64,000 bases of DNA from Halocaridina rubra (GCA_037179515.1 JAXCGZ010021015.1:31886-95885), one strand, 5' to 3'. Positions 39,606-51,545 are shown, numbered from the stretch's first letter. The notes: generated from the letters alone by a model not told the origin. Made by a program: numbers and translations.

Positions 39606-39786
39606 CAGTGGCAGAGTGATAGCACTCGCGACTTTGATTCATCAAGTCGAGGGTTCGCGGTCTGCCACAGTCTGAGATTACTCTGTGCATTAACTCATTG
39701 TAACGGTCACGCCTGTCAAAACCAAAGTCCTTCTAAAGAAGGCACGGTATTGGCCCTTTGTTGACAAAGGGAGTCCGTAACGCAAA
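39606..39786 (+). mobile_element. tRNA-derived SINE, family A
   Basis: The A-box region GTGGCAGAGTGATAGCACTC and the B-box region GAGGGTTCGCGGTC are 30 bp apart, followed by ACTCATTGTAACGGTCACGC and the 3' end AGGGAGTCCGTAACGCAAAA. The only plus-oriented copy in the window. Confidence 0.78.
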
Positions 39787-39799
39787 ATCGATGACGATG

Positions 39800-40945
39800 T
39801 TTGTCCAGCATGATACAGTCCTGTGCAGAAAGGTGGTTACTAACATAACTATTAGTGGTAGGATTAATGTTTTTGAAAAATCTTTAAACCTCTTTACCTG
39901 TCTGCATCTAAAAATAAGAAACTATAGTAGGATGAAACAACCATTCCCTATCACTTCCAGTCAAAAATATTATATATTTTATGAAATTTAAAGAACAATA
40001 AAAACAACTTTATTTCACCTGGTTTTCAGACTGAATTCATGACCACCAAAAATATAAGCTTTAGACAAAAGACAGGCCAGGATAAAAGATTTTAGTGTTT
40101 AAAAACTTATTTTTGCCACTACATATGCACACGGATTTAATTATCCTATTAAGCATATGCAGAGACTGACCTCTCTCATTAACTGCAGCTTAAGACACCC
40201 AAGAATATGTAGAGAAAACCAAACATTTACATCAATATTAAATACAATAGTGTATTAAACTAGCCTCTACAGCCAATTTTATACATATTGGTCATATGAA
40301 AAGTTTTTTCTTATTAGATTGTCTAGTGAAACGATTCCCTGAATATGAGAGAATATTTACCACAATAATGTGTCCCAGCAATTTCCTCGGTAGCAATGGA
40401 TTCAAAAATCTTTTCTGCACAACTTATTGGTAGGATATTCTCTCATATTCATCTTGCTGACCGTAATTGTTGTCACTCCACTCTGAAGAAGATATTCATA
40501 ACGTAAATTAACGTCTTTAAACACTTTAAATAATTTCTTTAAATACTATATAATCATTAAGACAAAAAGAAGCCTTACATGATAATAATTCATGGAGGTT
40601 TGTGAGAGAATCATCACAAACATAACAATCCTAAAACTATTGTTTGAATCTGGACATAAAGTATGTTTATTTTTCATTTCAATATATAGAGAAAGTTCTC
40701 AAGTTCTCTGTTCAGAGTTCTAACTACCTATAACACCAAAATTAGTACCTTATGAAAATTTTGTGGATGTAAGTCTTCAATAGTTTCCTGTATATGCATC
40801 CAAAAATAGTCAAATAAAGCGATAAAATTCAAAGCAGATACTACAATCTCAGTAATAAACAAACGATGACCATGAAATAAAGACAAATGTAAGCATATGA
40901 AAGGTACTACAAATTTAAAAAGTATTATGTAATAAAAACAGAATA
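39800..40945. other. AT-rich low-copy sequence
   Basis: No repeat family or coding signal recognised. GAATATGAGAGAATAT at about 40,340 has a reversed echo at about 40,435, a weak inverted repeat only. Confidence 0.4.
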
Positions 40946-40950
40946 TTTAA

Positions 40951-41155
40951 AGACTGTGATGTAGTGGTTAGCATTTTCGACTGCAAAGTTTGCAAACCCA
41001 AGATGTAGACCACCATGGGACAACAGGAATGAGGAATCCAGTCTTAATTCCCAAGCCACACTTTCTCAAGGATATATTGTCAGACCGATTCCACTGACTG
41101 GCTGAAAAGCCTACCTGGGAGTGGAATCTTAAACTTTTAGGTAAGACTGTGAATA
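40951..41155 (+). mobile_element. Possible tRNA-derived SINE, other family
   Basis: GATGTAGTGGTTAGCATTTT, CGACTGCAAAG, then GCAAACCCAAGATGTAGACC. This resembles a degenerate tRNA head, followed by an unrelated body ending TAAACTTTTAGGTAAGACTG. No second copy in the window. Confidence 0.45.
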
Positions 41156-41159
41156 TAAT

Positions 41160-41846
41160 GAGTCTATATTAGGATGTTCTGGATAGCTAACAATACAATG
41201 ATTAAAAGAAAAAATCACCCCACCAAAGTCATTTACTATGCATGTTAACAAAAGTATATTTTGGTTTCAGTCCACGAGTAAAACACAAGATAATACAGCT
41301 TGCTATGTCTTTCGCATTATCAGTCTTCAAGTTTAGTAATGAACAGTAGAGGACTTGCATGTTTGTTTCTCAAACATAATCAGAAAACACGAACTTTATG
41401 CAAAATGCAAGATTGTCATTCACTAATCTCCTCATTAGTCATTAAACATGAAACCAAATTAATCCTAATGAGTTTTCCCTAATTTTTAATTATACTTGAC
41501 TGTGGAGACAAAATATGAGATACAATAAATGGAACTTTTAACTTTTGGGACATGCACTTTCATCAATGCAAACCGCCATCTGTTTTATTATTACAATATA
41601 CAAATTTGTATAATTACTGTGTTTAACATTAATAAAATTCAAATAATACTAAATTAGATGAAACGCATCATATGCCACATTATTCTTCATTAACGTTTTA
41701 ACAGATACCCTGTTAATTAAATAGAAATTATCACTGATCGTATATTGAATAAAGCTGATGTCTCTCTCACTTTAAGAAAAATATTTCCTACTTTTCAATC
41801 AAGCTTCATACAATACTAACAACATAACCTACCATTAGCAAACCAA
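41160..41846. other. mTOR 3' flank
   Basis: AT-rich sequence between the SINE-like repeat and the mTOR stop. It should contain the mTOR 3' UTR. No repeat recognised. Confidence 0.5.
41584..41589 (-). promoter_or_regulatory. Possible mTOR polyadenylation signal
   Basis: A minus-strand AATAAA lies about 260 bp beyond the mTOR stop codon. It would give a short 3' UTR. The region is AT-rich, so the hexamer may occur by chance. Confidence 0.3.
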
Positions 41847-43280
41847 TCACCAGAATGGACACCATCCAATGTAACACTGACACAGATTTTCATGAGAGGT
41901 TGCTTGTGCGATTAGCAATTCCACTTGCTTGTGAACATCCAAGGGTTCATCATGACAAAAATCCCTACCTGTCAATTTGTCTCTTACTCGATTGATAATT
42001 GCTACGGCTCTCTTGTTCAGAGCCTCCGAAGTCCCAGAATCTTCTCTTGCATCAATCTTCTTAGCGTGGGAGCCAAGAGGTGCCGTTGATGCTTCAGATG
42101 CAGCTTCCATAACTGGTGTTTGAGGCGTCTCGCCACTACCCCCACCACCACTGACACTCTCTCCAACAACAGAGCGTTTACTCTTGGGTTGTGTGTGTTC
42201 CATCAGGCGCCAATTGAGTAACGGGTCGTAAACGAAAGCTTCCAACATGGCCATGAGGGAATCTTTGTTACGTCGAATCAGGGTCATGACAGACTCGCAA
42301 GTCATACGATAAGTCCCGTCTATGCCAGTGACTTCCATGGCGTTGATGAGCATCCGCGTGAGGCGGAAGGGAATCTTTTCGGGGAATTTTTCCCGGGTCA
42401 TTGCGACTTCAAAACAATCGCCAAAGTCTATGTGTATGATTTTACCCGACAGCTGATCCAACATGAGATTTGAAGGATGACGGTCTCCTAAGCCTAACAC
42501 ATACCCTACCATCGACATGACAGCTAAAGAGCGTGTGTAATTGGTTCGCCGATCGAACCAAACTTCCGAGGAGGGACTCTTAAACCAAAGAAGACGAGCA
42601 AGATCATCGCCCTGCGTGTGTTCTAGAGCGTGTTCAAATACTTCAACTTTCTGCATCAGGGTCAGGTGCTCCAAGTCTTGAGCCATTCGCATCATGATTC
42701 TATGTTCAATATTGAGGAGAATTTTCTTTTTCTCGCGCCAATCTCTAATCAAAGCATGTAAAGTATCACAGTGTGGTAACCATCCAATCAAGCCGGAATT
42801 GGTCGAGAGTGGTATAACGGCGAAACGCTGAATTGTCAGATTACGACGAAATGTGTCCGGATTACTGATGAGCAAGGTATTAACCAAACCAAATAGCTGC
42901 ATCACTCTTTCATCCTGCCTTAAATCCTCATGACCTTTTAGCAGGAAAACAAAGTCATTTCCATTACTCCCTCGAATACAAAGTTTACGAGGTCTCTGCT
43001 TCGAGGAAAGCACTTGGAGAGATGCCTGTACCTGGCATATACGTATTACTGGAGAGTTGGGGGCATAAGAACCAGGAACGGCAATGTCTTGGTCTCGACA
43101 TTTCAAGAGTCTTGGTGAAACAGACTGTAATTCTAAAGAGGTAAGCTGAGGAAGATGTCTTGATATACGACGAAAAACATGGTAGTATAAGTCCCATGCT
43201 TGATTCAAGTCACGAACATTACCTGACTTCTGGTAACATCGACACCATTTCTGCGCTTCCAATAAATCTCGACCATAAGC
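41847..43280 (-). CDS. mTOR: mTOR kinase, last coding exon (FRB, kinase domain, FATC)
   Basis: This 1,434-bp terminal exon encodes 477 residues and the stop. Residues 1-45 complete the FRB domain ([20 protein letters not shown] with the rapamycin-contact Trp, Tyr and Phe). The phosphatidylinositol-3-kinase-like Ser/Thr kinase domain follows. Visible motifs are [15 protein letters not shown] (ATP-binding Lys at about 115), the catalytic loop GLGDRHPSN (264-271) and the metal-binding IDFGDCF (284-290). About 361-415 is a Gly/Ser/Thr-rich stretch ([12 protein letters not shown]), the poorly conserved negative-regulatory segment. The last 33 residues are the FATC domain ending [11 protein letters not shown], the characteristic TOR C-terminus. 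On the minus strand the acceptor is CATTTTACAG before GCTTATGG. The kinase sits in TORC1/TORC2 and couples nutrients and growth factors to translation and growth. No frameshift or missing catalytic residue is visible, so this is a functional-looking gene end. Confidence 0.97.
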   Translation of the reverse strand, partial: AYGRDLLEAQKWCRCYQKSGNVRDLNQAWDLYYHVFRRISRHLPQLTSLELQSVSPRLLKCRDQDIAVPGSYAPNSPVIRICQVQASLQVLSSKQRPRKLCIRGSNGNDFVFLLKGHEDLRQDERVMQLFGLVNTLLISNPDTFRRNLTIQRFAVIPLSTNSGLIGWLPHCDTLHALIRDWREKKKILLNIEHRIMMRMAQDLEHLTLMQKVEVFEHALEHTQGDDLARLLWFKSPSSEVWFDRRTNYTRSLAVMSMVGYVLGLGDRHPSNLMLDQLSGKIIHIDFGDCFEVAMTREKFPEKIPFRLTRMLINAMEVTGIDGTYRMTCESVMTLIRRNKDSLMAMLEAFVYDPLLNWRLMEHTQPKSKRSVVGESVSGGGGSGETPQTPVMEAASEASTAPLGSHAKKIDAREDSGTSEALNKRAVAIINRVRDKLTGRDFCHDEPLDVHKQVELLIAQATSHENLCQCYIGWCPFW

Positions 43281-43310
43281 CTGTAAAATGATGTATAATA
43301 CAAGTATTAT

Positions 43311-43367
43311 GACACCATTTCTGCATGTCCAATAAATCTCAACCATAAGCCTGTGATATGACATATA
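43311..43367 (-). repeat. Duplicated mTOR splice acceptor and exon start
   Basis: The intron next to the last mTOR exon holds a second copy, offset by 70 bp, of the exon's first ~40 bp plus its acceptor (compare 43,241-43,297). The duplicate keeps an AG acceptor (ATGTCATATCACAG) followed by GCTTATGG. Its fourth codon is TGA where the real exon has CGA, and it then drifts (GACATG for GAAGCG). If used, it would introduce an immediate in-frame stop. Confidence 0.85.
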
Positions 43368-44064
43368 TATACTAGTAATTATGTAATGAATTGAGATACA
43401 CAGTCCTGGGGACAAGTATTGGTTTCACTATGTAAAATATAGACTCAATCAGGCTAGACAGACAATTGATTAACATCTAGAAAATCATATAATAGAACAA
43501 ACTAAATACAAATTTCAATTACTTTCATTTTGCAATGAAAATTTATTTGATAAGTTACAATTTTCTTTTTAATATCATGCAAAAGTGCAATATGAACAAT
43601 TCTTGACCATTTAATAATATTACTCACTAAAATGACACTGAAATATAACTCGAATGGACAGAGAATTAAATATCGTAAATTTTAATAAAGGAATATATCT
43701 TTTACTTCATATGTAAATACAGGATTAGAAGTTATATTAAATTGAGGCATATCAAGTATGCACCCCAATATATATTAAGGTCTAGAAAATTAACATTGCA
43801 AACCAGAGACTTGGACTACTTGTGCATTATTTATTATGATTTTAGCCTGGATAATCTCCTCCCTATATTAATCCTATTACTACAGAACCAAGAATGCACA
43901 TTCACACACAAAAGGACTAACAAGCAATATCACATTTTTCAGACACCTAAAAGCAGGCAACGTAGATTAATTCCATTTATATTTCAAAACATAATACATG
44001 TAGTCAGAGTGATCACAACACTGAAAGTGCATATGTGCTATCTAGACTTTTTATTCGTACCAAC
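43368..44064. other. mTOR intron, no repeat recognised
   Basis: AT-rich intron sequence between the duplicated acceptor and the FRB exon. No coding or repeat signal beyond that duplication. Confidence 0.5.
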
Positions 44065-44247
44065 CTGATTGAAAGACATTTCCTTCACTGTCTGGGGTCC
44101 TCGTTCCATCATGGCATGAAGAGGTTCCAATCTGCGGAACATCCCTGATTCGTTTCGTTCCCCAAAGTACAGACGACTGGCCTCTTCTATTCCCTCGTGC
44201 CATATCTCGTGCCACAAGATAGCAACACGAATGAGCTCTTCCGATAC
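44065..44247 (-). CDS. mTOR: mTOR kinase, internal exon (first half of FRB domain)
   Basis: This 183-bp exon encodes 61 residues, [16 protein letters not shown] through TVKEMSFNQ, the N-terminal half of the FKBP12-rapamycin binding (FRB) domain. The serine equivalent to human Ser2035 is present in the motif [12 protein letters not shown], as is the nearby phenylalanine, both known rapamycin contacts. The acceptor is CTTATTGCAG before GTATCG and the donor is GTTGGTACG, on the minus strand. Phase is 0 at both ends. The preceding intron (44,248-52,030) is the largest here. The following intron (43,281-44,064) is under 0.8 kb and contains a duplicated copy of the next acceptor. The protein is expected to bind the FKBP12-rapamycin complex, since the contact residues visible here and in the last exon are conserved. 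Confidence 0.96.
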
Positions 44248-44304
44248 CTGCAATAAGTGCGACAGAATATGAATAACAACCAGTTAATTTATTTTTATTC
44301 CCTG

Positions 44305-44470
44305 AGGGAGGGGGCATGAAAACTTCCACTGTGTTCCCCTGCATGTAGTAATAGTCGACCAAATGGGGTGGAGCAAGGGGACTGGGAATCCCCTTCTCTG
44401 TATTTTCTTTTTGCAAAGAGTTAAAGTATTTTTTATGGTATTTTATCCCCTTATAGGGGGAATTTGGTGG
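44305..44470 (+). mobile_element. Fragment of the SINE-like RTE derivative
   Basis: GTGTTCCCCTGCATGTAGTA, then AGTCGACCAAATGGGGTGGA and GGGGACTGGGAATCCCC, correspond to 8,990-9,065. It is more diverged and has only a weak 3' part. Lies in an mTOR intron. Confidence 0.65.
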
Positions 44471-44752
44471 ATTTATTTGTTGATATGAAAAGTTTTCAAG
44501 ATGGCTGTCCTCATTTTGTTTAGTTGAGAAATCAATCTTTTCATCAATATTAGAATTAGAAAAGAATTGGTGACAATATGGTCATTACTAGAGGTGGCAT
44601 ATGACCCTAAGAAAGCAATTTAGCTCACAATAAATAATTTCACTGAATACTGGGAGGATGTGTCAAAGACCAGATAGCGCTCCTTTTTGATTCAGTTGTA
44701 CTGAAATATGGCAATTTGTTTAAAAAGAAAATACCATCCTTTTTATTATTTA

Positions 44753-45030
<278 letters not shown>

Positions 45031-45175
45031 GCAGTGAGGTCCAACAGCAGCAGCAGGTTTACCACCATAGTTTCATCACATGGCAACTCTCCTCACATCC
45101 TTCCTCTCACTCCCCTCATACCCATCCTTTACTGATGCCGAGGTCAATTAACATGGTTACCCTGATTATCTTAAT

Positions 45176-47420
45176 ACAGTCGAACCTCCACATACAAATG
45201 CCACAAACCTCGAACAAATCGACCTACGAAAACAAGTTTTGAACAAATTTTGAATCGACCCACGAACAATCCTTGAGGTACAAACGCACATCCACTCGGG
45301 CAACCACATGTTTGCTCACAGTTCTGCATTGGTCCCTGCACTGTAAATATCGCTCATTATTGTTTCGTAGTAGAATTCCAGGTTTGTTTTTATTTTGATT
45401 TTAAATTGGCCCTCATTAAGGCTCCTATAAAAGTGAAAAGTGTCAGTGATAGTGAAATTAAAAAGCCTACACGTATTACTGTGGAAACAAAGAAAGAAAT
45501 TACGGCTAAACATGAGAACGGTATTCGTGTTTCTGATCTCGCCACGCAGTATGGCATAGCGAAATCAACCACCTGTACTATTTTAATGAATTAAGAGGCC
45601 TTAAAGGTGGCTAATGTGGCTAAAGGAGTGACTATTTTAACAAAGCATAAGTCTCAAGTTCTGGAAGAGGTAGAAAAATAATTGTTAGTTTGGATAAATG
45701 AAAAAGAGCTTGCTGGAGATAGTGTTAGCAATGCTATAATATGCGAGAAGGCTCTACAGTTACACCATGATTTAGTAGTGAGCACCCCGAGTGCTAGCAG
45801 TGCTAATGCTGAAGAATTTAAAGCAAGTAGAGGCTGGTTTGAAATTTTTCCTTGACGAACTGGAATTTATAGCACTGTTAGGCATGGAGAGAGGGCTAGT
45901 TCGGACTAAAAGGCAGTGGATGACTATGTGCTAAAATTTGCAAAATTTAATGAAAGTGAAGGTTACGTCTCGCAGCCAGTATTTACCTTGATGAAACATG
46001 CATATTTTGGAAAATAATCCCTAGAAGGACCCACATAACCCAAGAGGACAAAGCAATGCCTGGCCAGAAAGGACAGGCTTTAATTGTGTACTAATATAGA
46101 AGGGATTGCAAGATTCAGCCTCTTTTAGTCTACTACTCTGAAAATATTGAGCGTTTTTAAGTGCAATAATATACTGAAGGCTAGACTTCCGGTAATGTGG
46201 ATTTCAAATAGCAAGGCTTGGGTAACATGTATCCTTTATATAGAATAGTTGACTGAAGTGTTTGTGCCAGCTGTCAAGAAATATTTTGAGGAAAAAGGTT
46301 TGCCCCTTAAGTATCTTCTGGTAATGGACAACGCTCCTGCCCATCCTCCAGGTTTAGAAAACCTTGATATCAAATACGATATCATAAAAGTCAAATATCT
46401 GCTCCCAAACACTACTCCTCTCCTCCAGCTCATGGACAGCAAGCCATTTCTCATTTTAAGAAGGGTTTATTTTCCAGGTGTTTCCACGTCAACAAAAACA
46501 CGAATTTGACCCTACGTGAATTCTGGAAAGACCACTTCAATATCCTCCACTACATAAGACTCACTGACAAGGCATGGAAGGAGGTCTCTTACTGCACGTT
46601 GCAGTCCGCCTGGAGGAAACTTTGGCCAGGTTGGGCGGCTGAGGGAGACTTCGAGGGTTTCAAGGAGGAGACAGATGTCAATATAGTGAACGAGATTGTG
46701 GCGACGGGCAAAAGTTTGGGCTTGAAGATCAATGAGGAGGATGTGGAGGAGCTAGTAGAAGACCACAAACAAGAACTCACCACCGAAGAATTGATGGAGT
46801 TGCAATGTGAACAGGTGAAGACTACCCAAGAGGAGCAATAAGTGGAGGAGGATTAGTGTGTAGAGGTTTCAAGTGATAATTTAAAAGAAATTAATAGTAC
46901 GTGGAGTGATGTACAGCAGTGAACATTTTAAATGACAATGTGATATCCCATTTCAGAAAAGTTTATCATCAAAGAAAAGGACAAATTTCTCTGGATCATT
47001 TTCTTGCGCTAATACCAGCCAGAGAATTACCTTCCATGCGTGAACATACATGTAGAGAGAAAACACCAGAAATACAGCCTGTACCTGAACTGTTGCCCAA
47101 TGTTTTTATGGAAGGGGACTCTCCTTTAAAGGAGTAGTCCTGCCAGCAACTATCAACCACAAAGGTAAATACCATGATTTATTTTAATACAGTAGAATAC
47201 TGTACTGTAGTTTCCTATTATTAAGGTTATTTTTATTTCCATTCTATATTTTTGTCAAATATAAACCCATAAAAAAAATTAAAAAGGTACGTTTCAGGGG
47301 CTGGGGAATGAATTAGTTAGCATTACAAGCATTCCAATGGGAAAATTTTTTTCCAGTTATGAACATTTCGACTTTCAAATGAGATTAAGATTAATTCACC
47401 TCAAGTCCAATCTTATGAAT
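45176..47420 (+). mobile_element. Dead Tigger transposon in an mTOR intron
   Basis: It starts CAGTCGAACCTCCACATAC. The right end near 47,400 has CATTTCGACTTTCAAATGAG, a diverged inverted end. Same family as 32,401-34,725 in opposite orientation, and antisense to mTOR. Confidence 0.75.
45406..47137 (+). pseudogene. Tigger transposase (TIGD1-like), interrupted
   Basis: The helix-turn-helix region VKSVSDSEIKKPTRITVETK and VSDLATQYGIAKSTTCTI is followed by a stop. Then come LQLHHDLVVS, ASRGWFEIFP and the DDE core with YLLVMDNAPAHPPGLENLDI (second catalytic Asp, MDNAPAH). LREFWKDHFNILHYIRLTDK and the acidic tail NEEDVEELVEDHKQELTTEE follow, then FRKVYHQRKGQISLDHFL. At least six stops or shifts. 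Unlike the copy at 32.8-34.5 kb, it keeps the middle of the DDE domain and lacks the SINE. Confidence 0.88.
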
Positions 47421-47430
47421 GCGAGAACTT

Positions 47431-50028
47431 TTTTTTTTATGAGTGTGACATTGGGACAGGCAATAAATGCCCTCATCAATAAAGGCCCGAGCACGAGAAA
47501 ACACCAAGATGAAGGAAAAGAAAAAGGTTAAGAGATGAGGTAATATTATACAAAGGAGAATGACAGACAGAAAAAATTGTCAAAGTACAGAGAACCTAGA
47601 GATATGGAGGATTGGGCCCTGAGATGACGATAGATTCGCTTTTTGAAGGAATATAGGTCATAAGAATTAGGAAAGACAGAGGGATGAAGAGACTTCCAGA
47701 GTCTGGAGGTAGATGGGAAGAAGCAGTCGTAGCACCAACCAATCCGCAAGCTACAAATCTCCACACAGTACCTGTGAGATGAGGCCGCTTGGCGAGTGTT
47801 ATGCGGCCTCAGCAGTGGGGGAGGGATGCAACTTGCCAACTCATCAGAGCAGCGATGGAAGTAGTAGCTCTAGAAAACAGAAAGGGATGATACCTTATGC
47901 CGAAAAGAGAGAGAATCCAGATTAGAAGTAAGAGAAGTAAATGCAAAGAGGAAAAGTAATGACGAAAACGAAACAGAACCCTCAAATTTTTGGACGAAGC
48001 TTTAGAAATTTGGATTACGTGATTCCTCCAAGACAAGTTAGAGGCAATAAGGATTCCTAATATGTTGATAGAATTAAGAGGGTAAATTTTGTTAGTTTCG
48101 AAGACAATAAGGTTATCAGGAGGAGAAGAAGATAAAGAGATAGCCAGAGACTGTGTCTTGAAGGATTGAATATAATTAAATTTTTTAGTGCCCCACTCAG
48201 ATACCCTCTTCAAATCGGAGTTGAGAGTAGAAAAAAGAATGATAAGAGACTGATTACGAGTAGCAGAAAAAAGTTGTGAAGAAAAGCAGAAGAAAAATGA
48301 AGGGTAAAATCATCAGCAAAGGCATGCAGAAGAAAGGAAGATGGGGATTGTATAAGATCATTGATGAAGAGAACGAACAGAGCCCTGTGGAACACCACTG
48401 GTAACAGAGAAAGGGCTAGATGTCGCACCATCAACAACTACAGATACAAAACAGTCAGAGAGAAAACTGGAAATCAGAGAACAGAGAGAAGGGGTAAACC
48501 CATAAGCAGGGAGTTTGGGCAACAGAGCCTTGTGCCAGATTCTGTCAAAAGCCTTAGAGATATAAAGGGTGACGACAAAGGATTCCCCAAAGTTCTTCAG
48601 AGAACATGACCATATATGAGTAAGATAAGACAGGAGGTCACCAAGTGGATCTTGCCTTGCGGAAGCCGTACTGGTGATCGGAGATAAGTGAGTTAGATTC
48701 AAGGCATTTCAAGAAGTGAGCATTGAGTAAAGTTTCAAAAACTTTAGCAATAGAGGAGGTTAGGGCAATAGCTCGGTAGTTTTAAGGAATAGAGCAATTA
48801 CCCTTCCTAGGAACAGGTTGAACTAAAGCATGCTTCCATATTGAAAGATAGATACTGGAAGACAAAATGTGGCAAAATAAAATGGCAAAGTATGAGAGCA
48901 AGTTCATCTGCAAACTCCTCAAAGAACCTTGCAGGAATGCCATCAGGACCAGATGCCTTGTTCGTCTTTAGCGAGCGAAGAACCTTATGAACTTTGCGTG
49001 AAGAAAGGATAAGGGAGGGCATAGGGTTAGAAAGGGGTAAGACTAAGGGATAGGTGCGCTGGAATCGTTTATAGAAGAGTTGGCAGAAAAAATGAAAGCC
49101 AAAGAGAGTGGCTTTGTCAGAGGGAGAGCAAGCTATAGAACCATCAGAATGAATGAAAGAGGGAAAGCTTGAGTTACAGAAGTTTTTGGAGAGCTTTTAG
49201 GCTAAGAACCAGATGCATTTGTCAGTGGGAGAGGTTCATCAAATTTCCTTATAAATGAAACCTTAGAGCTTCGAAGCTGAGCTGTACAGTGATTCCTAGC
49301 TACAATATAAGCTGAGCGAGTTAAACTGGAAGGAGAGGCTTGGGAAGATTGGTGAGCCCGATTCCTGGCCTGGATAGCCATGGAGCAGGCACGGTCAAAC
49401 CAAGGTTTTGGAAGAGAGAAACTTTTTGTGGGAGAGGGGATGTAAACCTCCATTCCCAAGGTCATGATCTTGGCAACTTTTAGGGCTACCTGATCAGGGA
49501 TGCTGGATTGAAAGTAGTGATCATCCCATGGGAAGTCAAAGAGGAGGTTACGCAAATTTTCACGCTGGGTACGTTCAAAGTGCCAAAAGCGGCGCTGAGT
49601 AGGAGAGATTGGTGGAGGGGGAGCAACAATGGAAGAGATTGAGATCAGAGAGTGGTCAGACTTACCAAGAGGGGAAAGCACAGAATAAGAGTAGCTTGAA
49701 GGATTAAAAGTAAGAAATAGGTCAAGAGTTTTTGCCGATTGTTTGTGACGATCAGGAACAAGAGTAGGATGTTTGATAATTTGCTCCAGATCGACAGCAA
49801 CAGAGAAAGCAAGGTCCTCACTTCCTCACAAAGCAGTGTGAAAAGAATTAAGCCACTCACTATGGTGTACATTAAAGTCTCCAATGTAGAGAACTTTGGC
49901 ATGTGGGTGAGAAGATAGCAAGGACTCATGGCACAAGGACAGATATTCATAGAAAGACACAAACTCGGTGGAGTTTAGAGAACAGGAGCAGAAGCAAAGG
50001 AATATAATGGTAGTGGTATTTTTTTTTT
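47431..50028 (-). mobile_element. Non-LTR LINE (clade unassigned), copy 1 in mTOR intron
   Basis: The minus strand has endonuclease, RT and a C-terminal domain. The 3' end reads AATGTCACACTCAT followed by A-rich sequence. It lies in the same orientation as mTOR, and a sibling copy is at 52,240-54,490. Confidence 0.82.
47546..49981 (-). pseudogene. LINE endonuclease/RT pseudogene, copy 1
   Basis: Fragments in order on the minus strand: KVLYIGDFNVHHSEWLNSF (endonuclease), LSPLGKSDHSLISISS (SDH motif), NKASGPDGIPARFFEEFADE (start of RT), SKAFDRIWHKALLPKLPAYG, VTSGVPQGSV, HAFADDFTLHFS (FADD box) and the C-terminal VEICSLRIGWCYDCFFPSTS. Many frame changes are present, so it is inactive. The combination of GDFNVHH and ADDFTLHF is not one I can place in a named clade with confidence. 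Confidence 0.8.
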
Positions 50029-50029
50029 T

Positions 50030-50200
50030 TATTGTGACACCAGGATGGGACAAAAAAATAAATAAATAAATAAATCTACCCTCATCAGGCCTGGGCACGA
50101 AGATATTATAAAGTAAAGAGAAACAAAGATGGGGAATATTGTGACTTGTCAGATGTGAAGGGATAATAAAATGTGTAACAAATATCCAAGAATATTCGGT
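50030..50200. repeat. Single arm of the foldback module
   Basis: TTGTGACACCAGGATGGGAC, then AAAGAGAAACAAAGATGGGG and GACTTGTCAGATGTGAAGGG, correspond to one arm of 4,005-4,815. The second arm is absent. Confidence 0.75.
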
Positions 50201-50274
50201 GCTGATGTAGGCAGGAAAAAAAGAATCGTACCAGAAGGAAGACTTAACATCAAACTGTTGCGAGAATAAGACAT

Positions 50275-50650
50275 TTTTCCCTCTTTTTATAAGTGTGACA
50301 CAGGAACAAGCAAAAAAAAAAACTGCCTTTCACAGGCCCAAGCACCAAGAAAACACTGAGACAAAGATAAAATAGAAGTTTAAGGACAAGGCAGAAATAA
50401 GAGAATGATACACAATAGGAAAAGGACAAGCTGAAAGAATAGTCGAAGTACTGAGAACCTAGAGATATGGGAGGATTAGGCCCTGAGATGACGAGAGATC
50501 TGCTTTTTGAAGGAAGATAGGTCGTTAGAATTAGGAAAGACAGAAAGAGGAAGAAAGTTCCATAGTCTGGAGGTGGACTGGAAGAAGCATTCGGTACACC
50601 GACCAATCTACAAGCCACAAATCTCCACACAGTTTTTTGTATCTGTTCCA
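50275..50650 (-). mobile_element. LINE 3' end fragment
   Basis: A third, 5'-truncated copy of the LINE at 47,431. It has the C-terminal peptide SRSLVISGPNPPISLGSQYF and the 3' UTR ending CTGTGTCACACTTATAAAAA. Confidence 0.75.
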
Positions 50651-50654
50651 TGGT

Positions 50655-51200
50655 AATATTTTCAGTAGGAATAACCTAAGAGAATTCATAAATGAACTTA
50701 AATGGAAAGCAATATATCAATAAATTATCCCTGATATTTAATGCAGTCCACTCGAGCTTATTTGTATTTCAGAGTGGTGTAACCCAACTGTAAATGTCAT
50801 ATGATTCTAGTTTTTTCACACCAACAAAGTATGAACTCACTTTGAGTGCTTTAAATGAGAAACTTTCAGAGCGTACAGGATGAAAATAAATATTTATTTA
50901 GTATAATAAAATATTATTACACTAAACAATTATTACAGCTTTGTGAGTTTTCCAATATATATGTTAAAAAGAGCTTTTCAAGGTGATTACAAAAAAATTA
51001 TTTTTAGAATTAATTTCTCTCCATTACTTCACAAAAATTTTAAGACGTACATGTTTACTGATAAGCAGAAATCTCAGTTTCAAAACCCTAGGTTGCTATT
51101 ATTTGTGTAGAATGACAAAGAATTATTTAAAGAATGAATGACGATGCAATATGCATCATATGACTTTTAAAAAGAATAAAAAAAAGAGAAGGCATGTTTC
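50655..51200. other. mTOR intron, nothing recognised
   Basis: AT-rich low-copy sequence between the LINE fragment and a MITE. Confidence 0.4.
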
Positions 51201-51224
51201 GACTGCACGAAAACACTTCTCTAA

Positions 51225-51545
51225 ATACCGAGGTCCTTGACTTGCATCAGAGTTCTGTTCCTGAAACATGACGTAACCCGATTTTCAGCGTAACTTGGAA
51301 CACACCTAAATAAGCACCTACAACACCCACCTATGCTAATGCAGTTGTAAAGTTTCACCCTATTCTATGCATATCACTGTCTTTAATTTCCTTTCACTGG
51401 TGATGGTTTTCCTTTTCTTTGGAGCACTACCATCTTAAGAATCTGCTTTATGCTTGCGAGACATAATGCAGGCCAAATATCATAAAAAAAGAAGTAAAAT
51501 AATTTATGGGAGATGATCGTAACCACAAACATCATGAACCGAGGA
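51225..51545. mobile_element. Tigger/pogo-like MITE in mTOR intron
   Basis: ACCGAGGTCCTTGACTTGCA and, at the right, CATGAACCGAGGACCCCTTG form imperfect inverted ends about 320 bp apart. Inside is a transposase N-terminal remnant on the minus strand. Confidence 0.6.
51354..51464 (-). pseudogene. Tigger/jerky-type transposase N-terminal remnant
   Basis: MSRKHKADS, a stop, then DGSAPKKRKTITSERKLKTV and ICIE, a stop, GE. This is the Lys/Arg-rich start and first helix region of pogo-superfamily transposases, but a different subfamily from the MPPKHPSSSK copies. Two stops in 37 codons. Confidence 0.6.

Noticed and set aside
39606..39690. tRNA gene
   Set aside because: Only A- and B-box-like blocks are present. 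The cloverleaf cannot be formed convincingly, and the same head is followed by a common body in five copies, so it is a SINE.
42985..43197. 70-codon minus-strand frame within the mTOR exon
   Set aside because: A shifted frame inside the conserved FRB/kinase coding sequence.
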